The notes under the pieces: model-generated
Told to the model about the DNA's origin: nothing
The model's database searches: none
Seen by the model: only the letters and a program-made list of their open reading frames with translations
Part shown: one piece after another, positions 1 to 12,762 of the stretch
Layout: each line of letters opens with the position of its first letter
Position numbering within the stretch: position 1 is the first letter of the stretch
Made by a program: the position numbers and the translations under genes
Source: GCA-2748575 sp965222725
Lineage (GTDB): Bacteria; Pseudomonadota; Gammaproteobacteria; Pseudomonadales; Ketobacteraceae
Length of the DNA stretch: 64,000 nucleotides
Assembly (NCBI GenBank): GCA_965222725.1
Contig: OZ244969.1
Span: 2,170,001-2,234,000, forward strand
Direction: 5' to 3'

Positions 1-374
1 CTGATAAAGCGGTGTACATCGCGGGCATTCAGCCCGGCGCGATTAAAGATATGGGAAAGAGTATCGCCCTTTCTGACGGTAATGGTTTTCCAGTTAACCT
101 TGGGGAATTCTTCCGGCTCGCCCACCAGTTTGTGAGATTCATCTTCGGTGTCTGCTGCTGCCGTGTTGGCAGCTGTCTCGGCGGCTCCGCTTTCAAGTGT
201 CTGATTTAAAAGCTCAATGGGAGCGGTCAGCTCAACGACGGTGCGTTTTGCCGAGGCATCCTGGCTGGGCAGAACCGCCAGAGTAATGCTGAAAACGGCT
301 GTTGCCACAGCGGCGATCATCAGGTGGTTTCTGGGGTAGTGCTTTGCAGTCTGTTTAATCTGTTCTTTAATCAT
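1..374 (-). CDS. M23-family peptidoglycan DD-metalloendopeptidase, N-terminal part (runs off the window)
   Basis: The minus strand reads in frame from an ATG at 374 to the window edge, giving about 124 residues. The start is MIKEQIKQTAKHYPRNHLM, followed by a hydrophobic segment (about residues 18-36) that looks like a membrane anchor or uncleaved signal. A low-complexity Ala/Glu linker follows, and then a LysM/OapA-like stretch with VRKGDTLSHIFNRAGLN at about 98-114. This matches the N-terminus of MepM/YebA-type proteins, which cut peptide cross-links in peptidoglycan from the periplasmic side. The M23 zinc domain itself lies outside the window, so the enzyme call rests on the N-terminal pattern and on the divergent position next to tyrS, a pairing known in pseudomonads. 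Confidence 0.72.
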   Translation of the reverse strand, partial: MIKEQIKQTAKHYPRNHLMIAAVATAVFSITLAVLPSQDASAKRTVVELTAPIELLNQTLESGAAETAANTAAADTEDESHKLVGEPEEFPKVNWKTITVRKGDTLSHIFNRAGLNARDVHRFI

Positions 375-645
375 TGCCACTTCAGGGGGTTAGCGCGAGT
401 TTTGAATCCAATCTGTAGATATGGATTAATAATAGACCTAATCGGAAGGATACAGAAGCCCTGTCTGCCGGGCTGAGGTTTATATCACATAAATTTCAGG
501 GCTATAAATTAAATTATTATAAGGCGGACTGATGTTAGTCAGTGGTGGTGTTACAATAAGCGCCATTTCGATGCAGCCTAATAAACTTAGCTGCTAGAGC
601 GGTGTTTACTGCCTGTTCAGAGATAAAATTTTCAGAGGTAATGGC
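375..645. other. Divergent intergenic region between the M23 peptidase gene and tyrS
   Basis: This AT-rich spacer must carry the promoters of both divergent genes. A TACAAT at 552-557 could be a -10 for tyrS, but no good -35 lies at the right distance. No other structure stood out. Confidence 0.4.
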
Positions 646-1854
646 GTGTCAAACGTTGATCAGGAAGCGCTGGCGCTGCTAAAGCGCGGTGTTGAAGAAA
701 TACTGGTGGAAGAAGAGTTCACCAAAAAGCTGGAAGAGGGGCGACCCCTGCGTATCAAGGCCGGATTTGACCCCACGGCTCCGGATCTGCATCTGGGGCA
801 CACGGTGCTGATCAACAAGTTGCGCCAGTTCCAGGATATGGGCCACGAAATCCTGTTCCTGATCGGGGATTTTACCGGCATGATCGGCGACCCCACCGGC
901 AAGAACCAGACCCGCCAGCCCCTGACCCCGGAAAAGGTGAAGCAGAACGCGCAGACCTATCAGGAACAGATTTTCAAAATCCTGGATAAGGAAAAGACGC
1001 AAATCGTTTTTAACTCCCACTGGCTTAACGATCTGGGCGCTGCCGGCATCATTCAGCTGGCAGCACAGCAGACGGTGGCCCGGATGCTGGAGCGTGACGA
1101 TTTTAGCAAGCGCTTCAGGAATAATCAGTCCATTGCCATTCATGAATTCCTTTACCCGTTGATACAGGGGTACGATTCCGTTGCGCTCAAGTCAGACGTG
1201 GAATTGGGGGGGACGGACCAGAAGTTTAACCTGCTGATGGGGCGCGAACTGCAGAAGGCGCACGGCCAGTCGCCCCAGACCGTGATGATGATGCCGATAC
1301 TGGAAGGGCTGGATGGCGTACAGAAAATGTCCAAGTCCTTGGGTAACTATATCGGGGTCAATGACTCCCCCTCGGAAATGTGGGGCAAATTATTGCAGAT
1401 TTCAGACGATCTCATGTGGCGTTACTTCGAGCTTCTCAGCTTCAGATCCAATGAAGAAATTGAAGGCTATCGGCGCGATGTGGAGGGCGGTGCCAATCCG
1501 CGGGATATAAAAACAAAGCTGGCTGAGGAAATTGTGGCCCGCTTCCATGGTGAGGAGGCGGTGCAAAATGCCAGTAAAGGCGCCGGCAACAAGTTTAAAT
1601 GGGGGGAAACCCCGGAGGATATGCCGGAATTTGAGTTCAGCGCCGAAGGCGAGGCCGGCGTTCGCTATCCCAATGTAATGCAAATGGCCGGCCTGGTGGA
1701 CACCACCAGCCGCGCCCGCAACATGATCAAGCAGGGCGCCATCCGGGTGGATGGCGAGCCGGTAAAAGATGCCAGCGCCCTGTTGCCGGTGGGTGGCCCC
1801 TACGTTTGTCAGGCAGGCAAAAAGAAGTTTGCCAGGGTCACCATAACTCCCTGA
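646..1854 (+). CDS. tyrS: Tyrosyl-tRNA synthetase
   Basis: Class I aminoacyl-tRNA synthetase that charges tRNA-Tyr with tyrosine in the cytoplasm. The 402-residue protein carries the HIGH-type signature as HLGH at residues 49-52 and KMSKS at 227-231. A C-terminal S4-like RNA-binding region begins at about residue 340. Length and signatures fit the TyrZ-like subgroup common in pseudomonads, which is somewhat shorter than the E. coli type. The start is GTG at 646, preceded by AGAGGT at 634-639 at a normal distance; the ATG at 641 is in another frame. It is followed directly by the rRNA promoter region with no obvious terminator between them. Confidence 0.96.
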   Translation: MSNVDQEALALLKRGVEEILVEEEFTKKLEEGRPLRIKAGFDPTAPDLHLGHTVLINKLRQFQDMGHEILFLIGDFTGMIGDPTGKNQTRQPLTPEKVKQNAQTYQEQIFKILDKEKTQIVFNSHWLNDLGAAGIIQLAAQQTVARMLERDDFSKRFRNNQSIAIHEFLYPLIQGYDSVALKSDVELGGTDQKFNLLMGRELQKAHGQSPQTVMMMPILEGLDGVQKMSKSLGNYIGVNDSPSEMWGKLLQISDDLMWRYFELLSFRSNEEIEGYRRDVEGGANPRDIKTKLAEEIVARFHGEEAVQNASKGAGNKFKWGETPEDMPEFEFSAEGEAGVRYPNVMQMAGLVDTTSRARNMIKQGAIRVDGEPVKDASALLPVGGPYVCQAGKKKFARVTITP

Positions 1855-1875
1855 GAATTTTATTAAATAAATCTG

Positions 1876-1903
1876 TTGACTCATTTCGGGCGGCCCGTAT
1901 AAT
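1876..1903 (+). promoter_or_regulatory. rRNA operon promoter P1
   Basis: TTGACT at 1876-1881 and a perfect TATAAT at 1898-1903 are separated by 16 bp. A GC-rich discriminator (GCCGCTCC) follows, as is typical of stringently controlled rRNA promoters. It lies 342 bp upstream of the 16S gene. Confidence 0.85.
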
Positions 1904-1991
1904 GCCGCTCCACTTCGCAGCAAACCGGGCAAAACAAAACGCCCCGAACTGTAGAAGCAAACACCTCGAAAAACTTTTTTAAATCAAGGTG

Positions 1992-2019
1992 TTGACAACG
2001 AGGAGCCAATCATTAAAAT
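1992..2019 (+). promoter_or_regulatory. rRNA operon promoter P2
   Basis: A perfect TTGACA at 1992-1997 and TAAAAT at 2014-2019 are again separated by 16 bp, followed by a GC-rich start region (ACGCGCTC). The tandem arrangement resembles the P1/P2 pair of enteric rrn operons. Confidence 0.7.
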
Positions 2020-2064
2020 ACGCGCTCTCTTGTTGAGGGGATGACCCAGACGGTTGATCTCAAC

Positions 2065-2076
2065 GCTCTTTAACAA
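2065..2076 (+). promoter_or_regulatory. boxA antitermination element, 16S leader
   Basis: GCTCTTTAACAA matches the rrn boxA consensus, which loads NusB/S10 to form the antitermination complex. It sits between promoter P2 and the 16S gene, as expected. Confidence 0.85.
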
Positions 2077-2106
2077 CCAGTTAGAAACCAAGTGTGTGGG
2101 TTCTTG
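2074..2106 (+). other. 16S rRNA processing stem, 5' half (pairs with 3805-3837)
   Basis: These 33 bases are almost fully complementary to 3805-3837 on the other side of the 16S gene. The best block is AAACCAAGTGTGTG opposite CACACACTTGGTTT. This is the long duplex cut by RNase III to release pre-16S rRNA. Confidence 0.8.
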
Positions 2107-2244
2107 TTGATGACGGATAGATACAAAATATTCAGTCGCAACAAGTTACCAAGTCAAAAAGTTTGGTCACTTCGGTGATTAAACCATTTGCAGTAATTTG
2201 CGAAGACTGAGCCAAGATTTGATGCCTTAAGCATCTGTTGATTT

Positions 2245-3787
<1,543 letters not shown>

Positions 3788-3895
3788 AAGTCTGAAGTTA
3801 TTGGCAAGAACTCACACACTTGGTTTTTGATTGGTTGTCGAGAGGCAGGCCCAGTAGGTTTGGTCGGCCTTGTTGGTTATGACCGACATCGAATT

Positions 3896-3972
<77 letters not shown>

Positions 3973-4071
3973 ATTTGCGGAATAGCGGCGTCAGAAAGAA
4001 CCTCGTTTATTGTTAATAAACTTCGCTTCTTTCTTCCTTGCTCTTCCACAAATTAAGAAACGAAAAGTTTT

Positions 4072-4147
4072 GGGGCTATAGCTCAGCTGGGAGAGCGCCT
4101 GATTTGCATTCAGGAGGTCTGCGGTTCGATCCCGCATAGCTCCACCA
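4072..4147 (+). tRNA. alaT: tRNA-Ala (TGC)
   Basis: Cloverleaf of 76 nt with anticodon TGC at 4105-4107, T-arm GGTTCGATCCC and encoded CCA. It is the second spacer tRNA. The 99-nt gap to tRNA-Ile can fold into a hairpin with GTTTATT/AATAAAC at its tip. Confidence 0.97.
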
Positions 4148-4260
4148 GATTCTGGTGTTGCATGCGATTGAAGTTGGCAGGCAACTGTAAAGGCTCGAAA
4201 AAGCCGGAGTAAGACGAACGCCAGGCAGGTGTTCAGTAAGAGACAGGAAGCTCGCAGAAG

Positions 4261-4307
4261 CCAGAAACAAGGGGTTTTAGAGAAAACCATTTGCTTCTGG
4301 TTTTTTT
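4261..4307 (+). terminator. Intrinsic-terminator-like hairpin inside the rRNA spacer
   Basis: CCAGAA (4261-4266) pairs with TTCTGG (4295-4300), CAA (4268-4270) with TTG (4291-4293) and GGTTTT (4273-4278) with AAAACC (4283-4288). Seven T residues follow at 4301-4307. In an rRNA operon it would have to be read through, presumably by the boxA-dependent antitermination complex. Confidence 0.5.
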
Positions 4308-4342
4308 GACCGGAAAGGTTTGTGTCGACGAGGCATGAACAG

Positions 4343-4354
4343 GTTCTTTAACAA
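4343..4354 (+). promoter_or_regulatory. boxA antitermination element, 23S leader
   Basis: GTTCTTTAACAA is a second boxA copy, between the spacer tRNAs and 23S. This is the standard location where Nus factors reload. Confidence 0.8.
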
Positions 4355-4568
4355 GTTGGTGATGAGAAGTCTGTAGCAAACACAGAAATGATTGAGAAAT
4401 CGATATCATAACGTGGTGTATTGCAAATTACAGAGACGAGTCGTCAAGCATGCTTTTTGGTATGCGCGTCGCGAAAGCGATTATCGTGGAACTGGCAAGG
4501 GGCGAAAGCTCTGAGTTGGTGAAGGATATTCAGTTGTTTTGTATGATTCTGAGTAGAGCAATCTGTTT

Positions 4569-4578
4569 AGGGTTATAT

Positions 4579-4585
<7 letters not shown>
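4569..4585 (+). other. 23S rRNA processing stem, 5' half (pairs with 7457-7473)
   Basis: Seventeen bases are perfectly complementary to 7457-7473. Pairing continues outward, with mismatches, through GCAATC opposite GATTGC. It joins the two ends of 23S rRNA for RNase III cleavage. Confidence 0.85.
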
Positions 4586-7464
<2,879 letters not shown>

Positions 7465-7643
7465 TATAACCCTAAGGGGATTGCCGGCGAAAGCTGACAA
7501 CACTCAAAGGTAATATGGCAACTGAAGTGCAACGTGACGCATACACAACATGCGAAACGAACGCTCTGTAGCGCAGCAATACAACAGACATTCTCTGAAC
7601 CAACGAATTCGATGAACTAGTGCAAACTGCTCATCAACCAGTT

Positions 7644-7762
7644 TGCCTGACGACAATAGAGTCGTGGAACCACCTGATCCCATGCCGAACTCAGCCGTGA
7701 AACGCGACATCGCCGATGGTAGTGTGGGGCCTCCCCATGTGAGAGTAGGTCATCGTCAGGCT
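7644..7762 (+). rRNA. rrf: 5S ribosomal RNA
   Basis: About 119 nt. TGCCTGACGAC at the start pairs with GTCAGGCT at the end, and the internal ATGCCGAACTCAG and GTGAGAGTAGGTCATCG blocks are typical. It is the last gene of the rRNA operon, 180 nt after 23S. Confidence 0.97.
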
Positions 7763-7769
7763 CTTAATA

Positions 7770-7809
7770 CGATAAAACCCCGGTACCGAAAGGTATCGGG
7801 GTTTTATCG
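7770..7809. terminator. Bidirectional terminator of the rRNA operon and the convergent RND operon
   Basis: An 18-bp stem with one G-T pair and a GAAA loop at 7788-7791. The outer arms are CGATAAAACCCC and GGGGTTTTATCG. The A/T-rich outer stem lets it act on both strands, which fits convergent transcription from 5S and from the minus-strand gene that ends at 7841. Confidence 0.88.
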
Positions 7810-7840
7810 TTTCAGGATTCGATAAACGGCTGCCGCACCT

Positions 7841-8047
7841 TTACCCCGCCACCCGCGCATCATCCTCAAGCCCCGCCCACCGTAAAAAGGTCATCATGGG
7901 GCACCAGCCGGTAAACGCCGACTGAATCTGGTTCAGCCCCACAAAGCAGGTAAACAGAAACCAGTATTCACTGACAAAATAGCCAAGTGCAACGCTCAGC
8001 AACGTAAAGAAGCCGGCGGCAAAACGTAAACCTTCATTAACTGTCAT
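7841..8047 (-). CDS. Small DUF2892/YgaP-like inner-membrane protein
   Basis: 68 residues starting MTVNEGLRFAAGFF. Two hydrophobic helices (about 9-26 and 28-47) are followed by the TGWCPMMTFLRWAGL pattern that marks DUF2892-type proteins, the membrane part found in rhodanese YgaP. The ATG at 8047 is chosen because GAGG lies upstream and the family N-terminus fits; a longer frame would reach into the preceding gene. It is the last gene of the four-gene operon, 10 bp after the barrel gene. DUF2892 proteins often sit near ArsR-type sulfur or metal regulators, which fits the divergent ArsR here. Its function is not known. Confidence 0.75.
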   Translation of the reverse strand: MTVNEGLRFAAGFFTLLSVALGYFVSEYWFLFTCFVGLNQIQSAFTGWCPMMTFLRWAGLEDDARVAG

Positions 8048-8057
8048 GGTGGTTACC

Positions 8058-9365
8058 TCAAAAATGGAATTTAACGCGTAGATAAAGGTTGCTGTTATAT
8101 TCAAAGCGGTTAAAGAAGGTATGTTTGTCCTCACCAAAGAAATAGTTTCCGCCAATGCTCGTTTGCAGCTGATCAGAAAACCGGTATTCAATGGCGGGGC
8201 GCAGATAACCGTCTTTATCGCTTGGTGAATAAAAGGAAAACAGTGTGTAGGTCAGGTTGCCGTTCATTACCCGGTAAGTCAGACGGTTAGTCCAAACCCT
8301 TCGATATTCCTCCTGCTCTGTGTCCGGGGCCGGGCTGCTGGTCAAGAGGTCCTTATAGTCTTTGGTCAGTTCCAGGTAGTGCTGGATTGCAAAGGTGAAA
8401 TTGGCAAAAAGTTCTTTCTCAAATCCCAGCAGGTAACGCTGCTGATCGTTCGGCACAAAGGGGTTATCACCCTGGTCATCGTCCCGGGATTGGTAGTCGG
8501 CGATTTCCATGTTGATAATACCGCCGAGCACGGAAGCGCGGTAACTGGCGCCCCATACTCTTATCGCGGGAAAGTAGGCTTTGAGGCTGGTTACATCAAT
8601 GCCTGTCGGGCTCTTGAAAAAGCCATCGTAGAAATATAAGGCGTACTCATTTCCGGACAGGGTTTTGCTGAGGCGAACAGCCACTTCGCTGTCGTCAAAC
8701 GTGTCATCTCTGTCGATGGGCGATAAGCGTGGTGGTGCGCCAGCATATTGCATGGTCAATGGTGAATAGTAGGAAATACGCTCACCGTTGATAAAGTTGT
8801 CGCTGTCAAATTCCGGCGTATAAACCACATCGATATTGACCAGATCACTGAATGCGGAAACCTTGACTGCATCCGAAGGTGCTTTCAGATAACGATCGTC
8901 TCTGCCGGAAAAAAACGACTGCCAGTCCTTGGGAAAGAGGTCGTTCAGAAAAATAAGGTCCCCGGTTCCCCAGGTGAGAATCTGGCGGCCGGCCTTTAAT
9001 TCCAAAAAGCTGGCCGGCCGATAAAAGAAATTGGCTTCCCGGGTTTCATAATGATGATGGCCGCGCAGATCATCCAGAATCAGGTCGCCTTTATAGGTCA
9101 GGTTAAAGCTTTCCTTTTCATAAAACAGGTTCCAGCGATTGCGCAGCTCCGCCAGCACCATGTCGTTGCTGATGGCCGGGTCATCCTTTACTCTGGTGCC
9201 TACCGCCATTTCCACGTTGGTGGAATAACTGAGAGGGGATGGCTCTTGCCGGGGAGCTTCAAACTCACTCCAGGCATCATCCCAATCGCTGTCATCAGCG
9301 GCTATAGCTGATAAAGAAGCGGTGAGTACCATGATCAGTGAAGCGATACGTAACTCATGGGTCAT
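8058..9365 (-). CDS. Predicted outer-membrane beta-barrel protein (DUF1302/alginate-export-like)
   Basis: 435 residues. A signal peptide is visible (hydrophobic IASLIMVLTASLSA, cleavage expected after AIAA, about residue 23). A short acidic stretch with DDSDWDDAWSEFE follows, and then many alternating strands rich in aromatic residues. The chain ends LYLRVKFHF with a terminal Phe, a typical outer-membrane insertion signal. The motif GRQILTWGTGDLIFLNDLFP at about 127-146 resembles DUF1302/alginate-export barrels. It follows the LolA-like gene by 11 bp and precedes the DUF2892 gene. Its partners suggest it is the outer-membrane end of a transport path; the substrate cannot be read from the sequence. 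Confidence 0.72.
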   Translation of the reverse strand: MTHELRIASLIMVLTASLSAIAADDSDWDDAWSEFEAPRQEPSPLSYSTNVEMAVGTRVKDDPAISNDMVLAELRNRWNLFYEKESFNLTYKGDLILDDLRGHHHYETREANFFYRPASFLELKAGRQILTWGTGDLIFLNDLFPKDWQSFFSGRDDRYLKAPSDAVKVSAFSDLVNIDVVYTPEFDSDNFINGERISYYSPLTMQYAGAPPRLSPIDRDDTFDDSEVAVRLSKTLSGNEYALYFYDGFFKSPTGIDVTSLKAYFPAIRVWGASYRASVLGGIINMEIADYQSRDDDQGDNPFVPNDQQRYLLGFEKELFANFTFAIQHYLELTKDYKDLLTSSPAPDTEQEEYRRVWTNRLTYRVMNGNLTYTLFSFYSPSDKDGYLRPAIEYRFSDQLQTSIGGNYFFGEDKHTFFNRFEYNSNLYLRVKFHF

Positions 9366-9376
9366 GGCAGATAAAC

Positions 9377-10171
9377 CTATTGCGTCAGGCCGGATGGAGG
9401 GTTGCGCAGGGAGCGTTCGCTGAAATCATCGGCATTGAGTCCCAGGTTGTAGTGAATATCGCGCATCTCCATCAGGGTGTATCCTTCGGATTTCAAATCA
9501 TCGATACGCATTTTGGTGGCTGTCGGGAATCCCTGAATGCTCTGAATTTCCACTGCTTCCACTTTACGATATTCCTTGCCCTGATTATCAAAATACAGGG
9601 TTTTTACCGGCATGAAGCTGGCCTTATCTATCCATACATTGTAGTGAGTGAATTCCACTGACTGCGGAGCCTTGGGTGTGGCTTTAATCACATAATGAGT
9701 GTCGGTGGTTTCCAGTAGCTGATGCGTGTCTTCGTCCAGTTGCCGGCCGGACACGTCTTCATAATAGAAATGCGAGCCCACAAAACTGGTGCGCTTGTCG
9801 CCAGCAGCGATCCGCTTTACCAGGTCCAGGCTGGGCAGGTACAGCCAGCGGTCATCATCCTGGTCCAGGTGCTTGTGCACCAGAAAGGCGGTTTTCTTCA
9901 CATCCGCTGGGCGCTCAAAGTACACGAAAAAATTCTGATCTTTATCGGTATCGCTCAGATCCTTGCGGGCGATACTGAACTGGCGGAATTGCTTGCGGCC
10001 CTGGCTGTCCACTATCAACATGCGGGCCGTGGCCTTGCCATCCTGCCCCTGATAGAAGGCCACATGGTTGGCTTTCTCAACAATGGTGTTCACATCGGTA
10101 AGGTCTTCGGCAAAGAGTGTGGGGCTTAGCGTCAGCAGCCCGGTTAAGAGCCAGTGCTTGAGTGATTTCAT
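9377..10171 (-). CDS. Periplasmic LolA-like outer-membrane lipoprotein-sorting protein
   Basis: 264 residues from the ATG at 10171, which has GGAGG eight bases upstream. A second ATG at 10186 overlaps the stop of the pump gene but has no such site. A signal peptide (KSLKHWLLTGLLTLSPTLFA) is followed by a mature protein with features of the LolA-like fold (PF17131-type): VYFERPADVKKTAFLVHKH, the DDRWLYLPSL block and the FVGSHFYYEDVSGR block. Such proteins carry a lipid-like ligand in a half-barrel and are commonly encoded next to MMPL/RND pumps. Here it would bridge the periplasm between the pump and the barrel. Family call good; ligand unknown. Confidence 0.82.
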   Translation of the reverse strand: MKSLKHWLLTGLLTLSPTLFAEDLTDVNTIVEKANHVAFYQGQDGKATARMLIVDSQGRKQFRQFSIARKDLSDTDKDQNFFVYFERPADVKKTAFLVHKHLDQDDDRWLYLPSLDLVKRIAAGDKRTSFVGSHFYYEDVSGRQLDEDTHQLLETTDTHYVIKATPKAPQSVEFTHYNVWIDKASFMPVKTLYFDNQGKEYRKVEAVEIQSIQGFPTATKMRIDDLKSEGYTLMEMRDIHYNLGLNADDFSERSLRNPPSGLTQ

Positions 10172-10185
10172 CTGAATTGCCTCCA

Positions 10186-12720
10186 TTATTTAAGCGCCCA
10201 GCCGTGCATCAGCTTGAGTAGCGCTGTGAGTAATATCAACGTGGTGACCGCAGAAATAAACATAATCGCTGCCAGGAAGAACCCTACGGTGTTGTAGGGC
10301 ACCAGTGGTGCCGCCAGCAAAGGCAGAAAGCCAATGGCAATCACGATGGCGTTGCGTGAAATAGCAAGTGCGGGTTCGCCAAACATCTGCGTAATAGTCT
10401 CCTGCCAGTCGCCTGTTTCTCTGTAAATGGTTCTCAGGCGTTCCAGGAAGTGAATGGCGAAGTCTACGGACAGGCCTAAGGTCAGGGCAGAAAGCACAGC
10501 GACAGGCATATCATATTCCTTGCCCACTAAACCGATCAGACCATAGATAAAGCCAATGGTTAGGCTTAATGGGATCATGGCGAGTATCCCGAAAAACATG
10601 GATCTGAACAGAAACACCATCATGACGAATACGATCACGAACGCACTTAGCAGGCTTTGTAGCATGCCGTTTACCATGGCGTCCTGCCAGATCACGTTAA
10701 TGTAGGTAAGCCCGCCCCACTTGAGGGATACGCCTTCGGGTAGCGGGTTTCGTGCAATAAATTCATCCGTCGCTTTCAGTGTGCTTTCCATATCGATGTT
10801 GTCGCCGCTGCGAAGCTGTACCCAGACAGCGGTGGCGCGAAAGTCCGGCGTGACAAAATGCCAGAGATCGTCCGGCCGGTGGGATGACTGGTAGCTGAGC
10901 AGAGATTCGGCAACGCCTTTGGCGGACGGCGGTAGGCGATAGTTTTTGGTGTCGCCGCCGGTCAGTTCACGGTACACGGTTTTTACAACGTCCGGCAATC
11001 CATTGGCTTTGCCAACCATGGGCGTGTCGGTGAGATGAGCCTGAAGTCGCTCGATATAGTCCAGTGCTTCGGGCTTCTGGAAGTATTTCTGGTCGATGGA
11101 GAGGGTTTCGGTTTTATCCAGCAAGGCATACCAGAAAGATTCATTGGCGGGAGAGGCTTCAAACAGGTAAGTGTCGATTGCCAGCGACAGGCTTTGAAAA
11201 AAACTGCTGTCGGTGTTGATACTGCTGATCAGTTTTTTCACCTGGGGCAACTGGTCTTCAGCATCATGTTCTGAGGCCAGTCGTTTCGCGGCCATAAACA
11301 TAGCGCTGTCGGGCGCCTGGGGCGCGGCTTTTTCCAATACCAGAAAGGCGCTGTAAGTACCGGCAAAATTTTCGTTGAGCACCCGGTCAGCAACGCGGAT
11401 ATCGTGGCTTTCCTTGAACCAGCGCACCGGATTGTCATTGATCCGGATCTGCATGATGCCGTAAGTGCTTACCGCCACCAGCGCCACGCTGACAAAGATG
11501 ATTTTGCCGGCGTGCCTCAGGGAAAAGCCTTGTGTCAGTGGCAGCAGCCGGGACAGCACACCATTGCTGTCGCTGTCATGGTGAATGCTCGCCAGTTTTT
11601 CTATGGCTTTTGGTGACAGACTGACGACATAAGCGGGAATAAAGGTGACCGTGAGAAGAAACGCCAGGAAAATCCCGAAGGCTACGTACAGGCCAAAAAT
11701 CTGCACCGGCGGAATGGGGGTAAAGGCCAAAGAGGCAAAGCCGACCGACGACGTGATGGAAGTGAACAACATGGGCTTGAACAGATTGTTCAGTACTTTT
11801 TCGATGGTGCTTTTCGGATCGTCGCCCGGTTTATGCAGTTCGGCAAATTCCGACAGGATATGAATGGAGTCCACCACCGCAATGGGCATCAGAAAAATGG
11901 GAATCATGGAACTCATGATATGCACGGTAAATCCGGAACCGATCAGAAAGCCCATCGTGATCAGTACCGTTGCCATGGCCACCAGCATGGGGGCGCTTAC
12001 CAGGCTGAAACTGCGGAAGAAAAACCACATCAAACCGAAAATGACCAATGCTGCCAGTGGCGCGGAAATAGCCATCTGGATAAACATCTCCACCCCGAAG
12101 GTGTCTTCCGCCACCGGTAGCCCGGTAATATGATACTGATCGTCACCGGGCAGTGAGGCCACGAATTCCTCAATAGCCACAGAAATCCGGTGGCTCATGT
12201 CTTTTTTCTCGATGGGCACGTAAATAGCCGCAGCCTGACCGGTTTCAGATGCCAGCGTATTGTAGAAAAGCGGCAGGCGCTCCACCGATTGTTGAATTAG
12301 CAGGGCGTCTGAGTCGTTTTCAGGGGCCGTTTTCATCATCCATTCAAAGCGAATAGTGCCGGGGCCTTCCTGGGTGATGTTGTCGACATTGCTGAGGGAC
12401 ATCAGATCTTTTTCAATCACACCCTCAAGCCGGGCGATAAAGCCGGTCAGGGCGACAATGTTGTTGAGCGTACCGGGGTTGTAAATGCCCGCCTCATTTC
12501 GCTCGTTCACCACGCCCACCACAATCATGTCATGGAGGCTGAACCGCTTCTTGATCTCTTCATGAAGCAGCCGGTCCGGCTGGTCATGGGGCAGCATGTT
12601 TTCCGGGTCAGTATCCACCTGAATGCGGGCTATCTGGCTGGCAAACAGCAGCACCAGTACCAGAGTTCCCCACAGGACAATACGGGGATGCAGTGCGGCG
12701 GCGTGGATCAGTTTCTTCAT
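10186..12720 (-). CDS. RND superfamily (HAE3/MMPL-type) inner-membrane transporter
   Basis: 844 residues with the RND plan. There is one helix near residues 13-31, a large periplasmic loop opening with DTDPENMLPHDQPD, a block of five helices (about 210-370), a helix near 410, a second large loop and a final helix block (about 680-840). The MVFLFRSMFFGILAMIPL and LGLSVDFAIHFLERLR segments are typical of MMPL/HAE3 proteins, which move lipids or hydrophobic compounds using proton flow. It is the first gene of the minus-strand operon and lies behind an ArsR-type operator. It is shorter than tripartite AcrB-type pumps, and no membrane-fusion protein gene is nearby. A lipid or hydrophobe exporter is the best guess. 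Confidence 0.9.
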   Translation of the reverse strand: MKKLIHAAALHPRIVLWGTLVLVLLFASQIARIQVDTDPENMLPHDQPDRLLHEEIKKRFSLHDMIVVGVVNERNEAGIYNPGTLNNIVALTGFIARLEGVIEKDLMSLSNVDNITQEGPGTIRFEWMMKTAPENDSDALLIQQSVERLPLFYNTLASETGQAAAIYVPIEKKDMSHRISVAIEEFVASLPGDDQYHITGLPVAEDTFGVEMFIQMAISAPLAALVIFGLMWFFFRSFSLVSAPMLVAMATVLITMGFLIGSGFTVHIMSSMIPIFLMPIAVVDSIHILSEFAELHKPGDDPKSTIEKVLNNLFKPMLFTSITSSVGFASLAFTPIPPVQIFGLYVAFGIFLAFLLTVTFIPAYVVSLSPKAIEKLASIHHDSDSNGVLSRLLPLTQGFSLRHAGKIIFVSVALVAVSTYGIMQIRINDNPVRWFKESHDIRVADRVLNENFAGTYSAFLVLEKAAPQAPDSAMFMAAKRLASEHDAEDQLPQVKKLISSINTDSSFFQSLSLAIDTYLFEASPANESFWYALLDKTETLSIDQKYFQKPEALDYIERLQAHLTDTPMVGKANGLPDVVKTVYRELTGGDTKNYRLPPSAKGVAESLLSYQSSHRPDDLWHFVTPDFRATAVWVQLRSGDNIDMESTLKATDEFIARNPLPEGVSLKWGGLTYINVIWQDAMVNGMLQSLLSAFVIVFVMMVFLFRSMFFGILAMIPLSLTIGFIYGLIGLVGKEYDMPVAVLSALTLGLSVDFAIHFLERLRTIYRETGDWQETITQMFGEPALAISRNAIVIAIGFLPLLAAPLVPYNTVGFFLAAIMFISAVTTLILLTALLKLMHGWALK

Positions 12721-12762
12721 TGTCAGGGGTTCCTGGAGCTTGATTTTGACCGAATTGCAAAA

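Larger units (their letters stand above)
1855..2244 (+). other. rRNA operon promoter and leader region
   Basis: No gene lies in these 390 bases. They hold two tandem promoters, a boxA antitermination signal and the upstream half of the 16S processing stem, each listed separately. Confidence 0.85.
4148..4578 (+). other. 16S-23S internal spacer, part after tRNA-Ala
   Basis: No gene. It holds a terminator-like hairpin with a T tract (4261-4307), a boxA (4343-4354) and the upstream half of the 23S processing stem. Confidence 0.8.
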
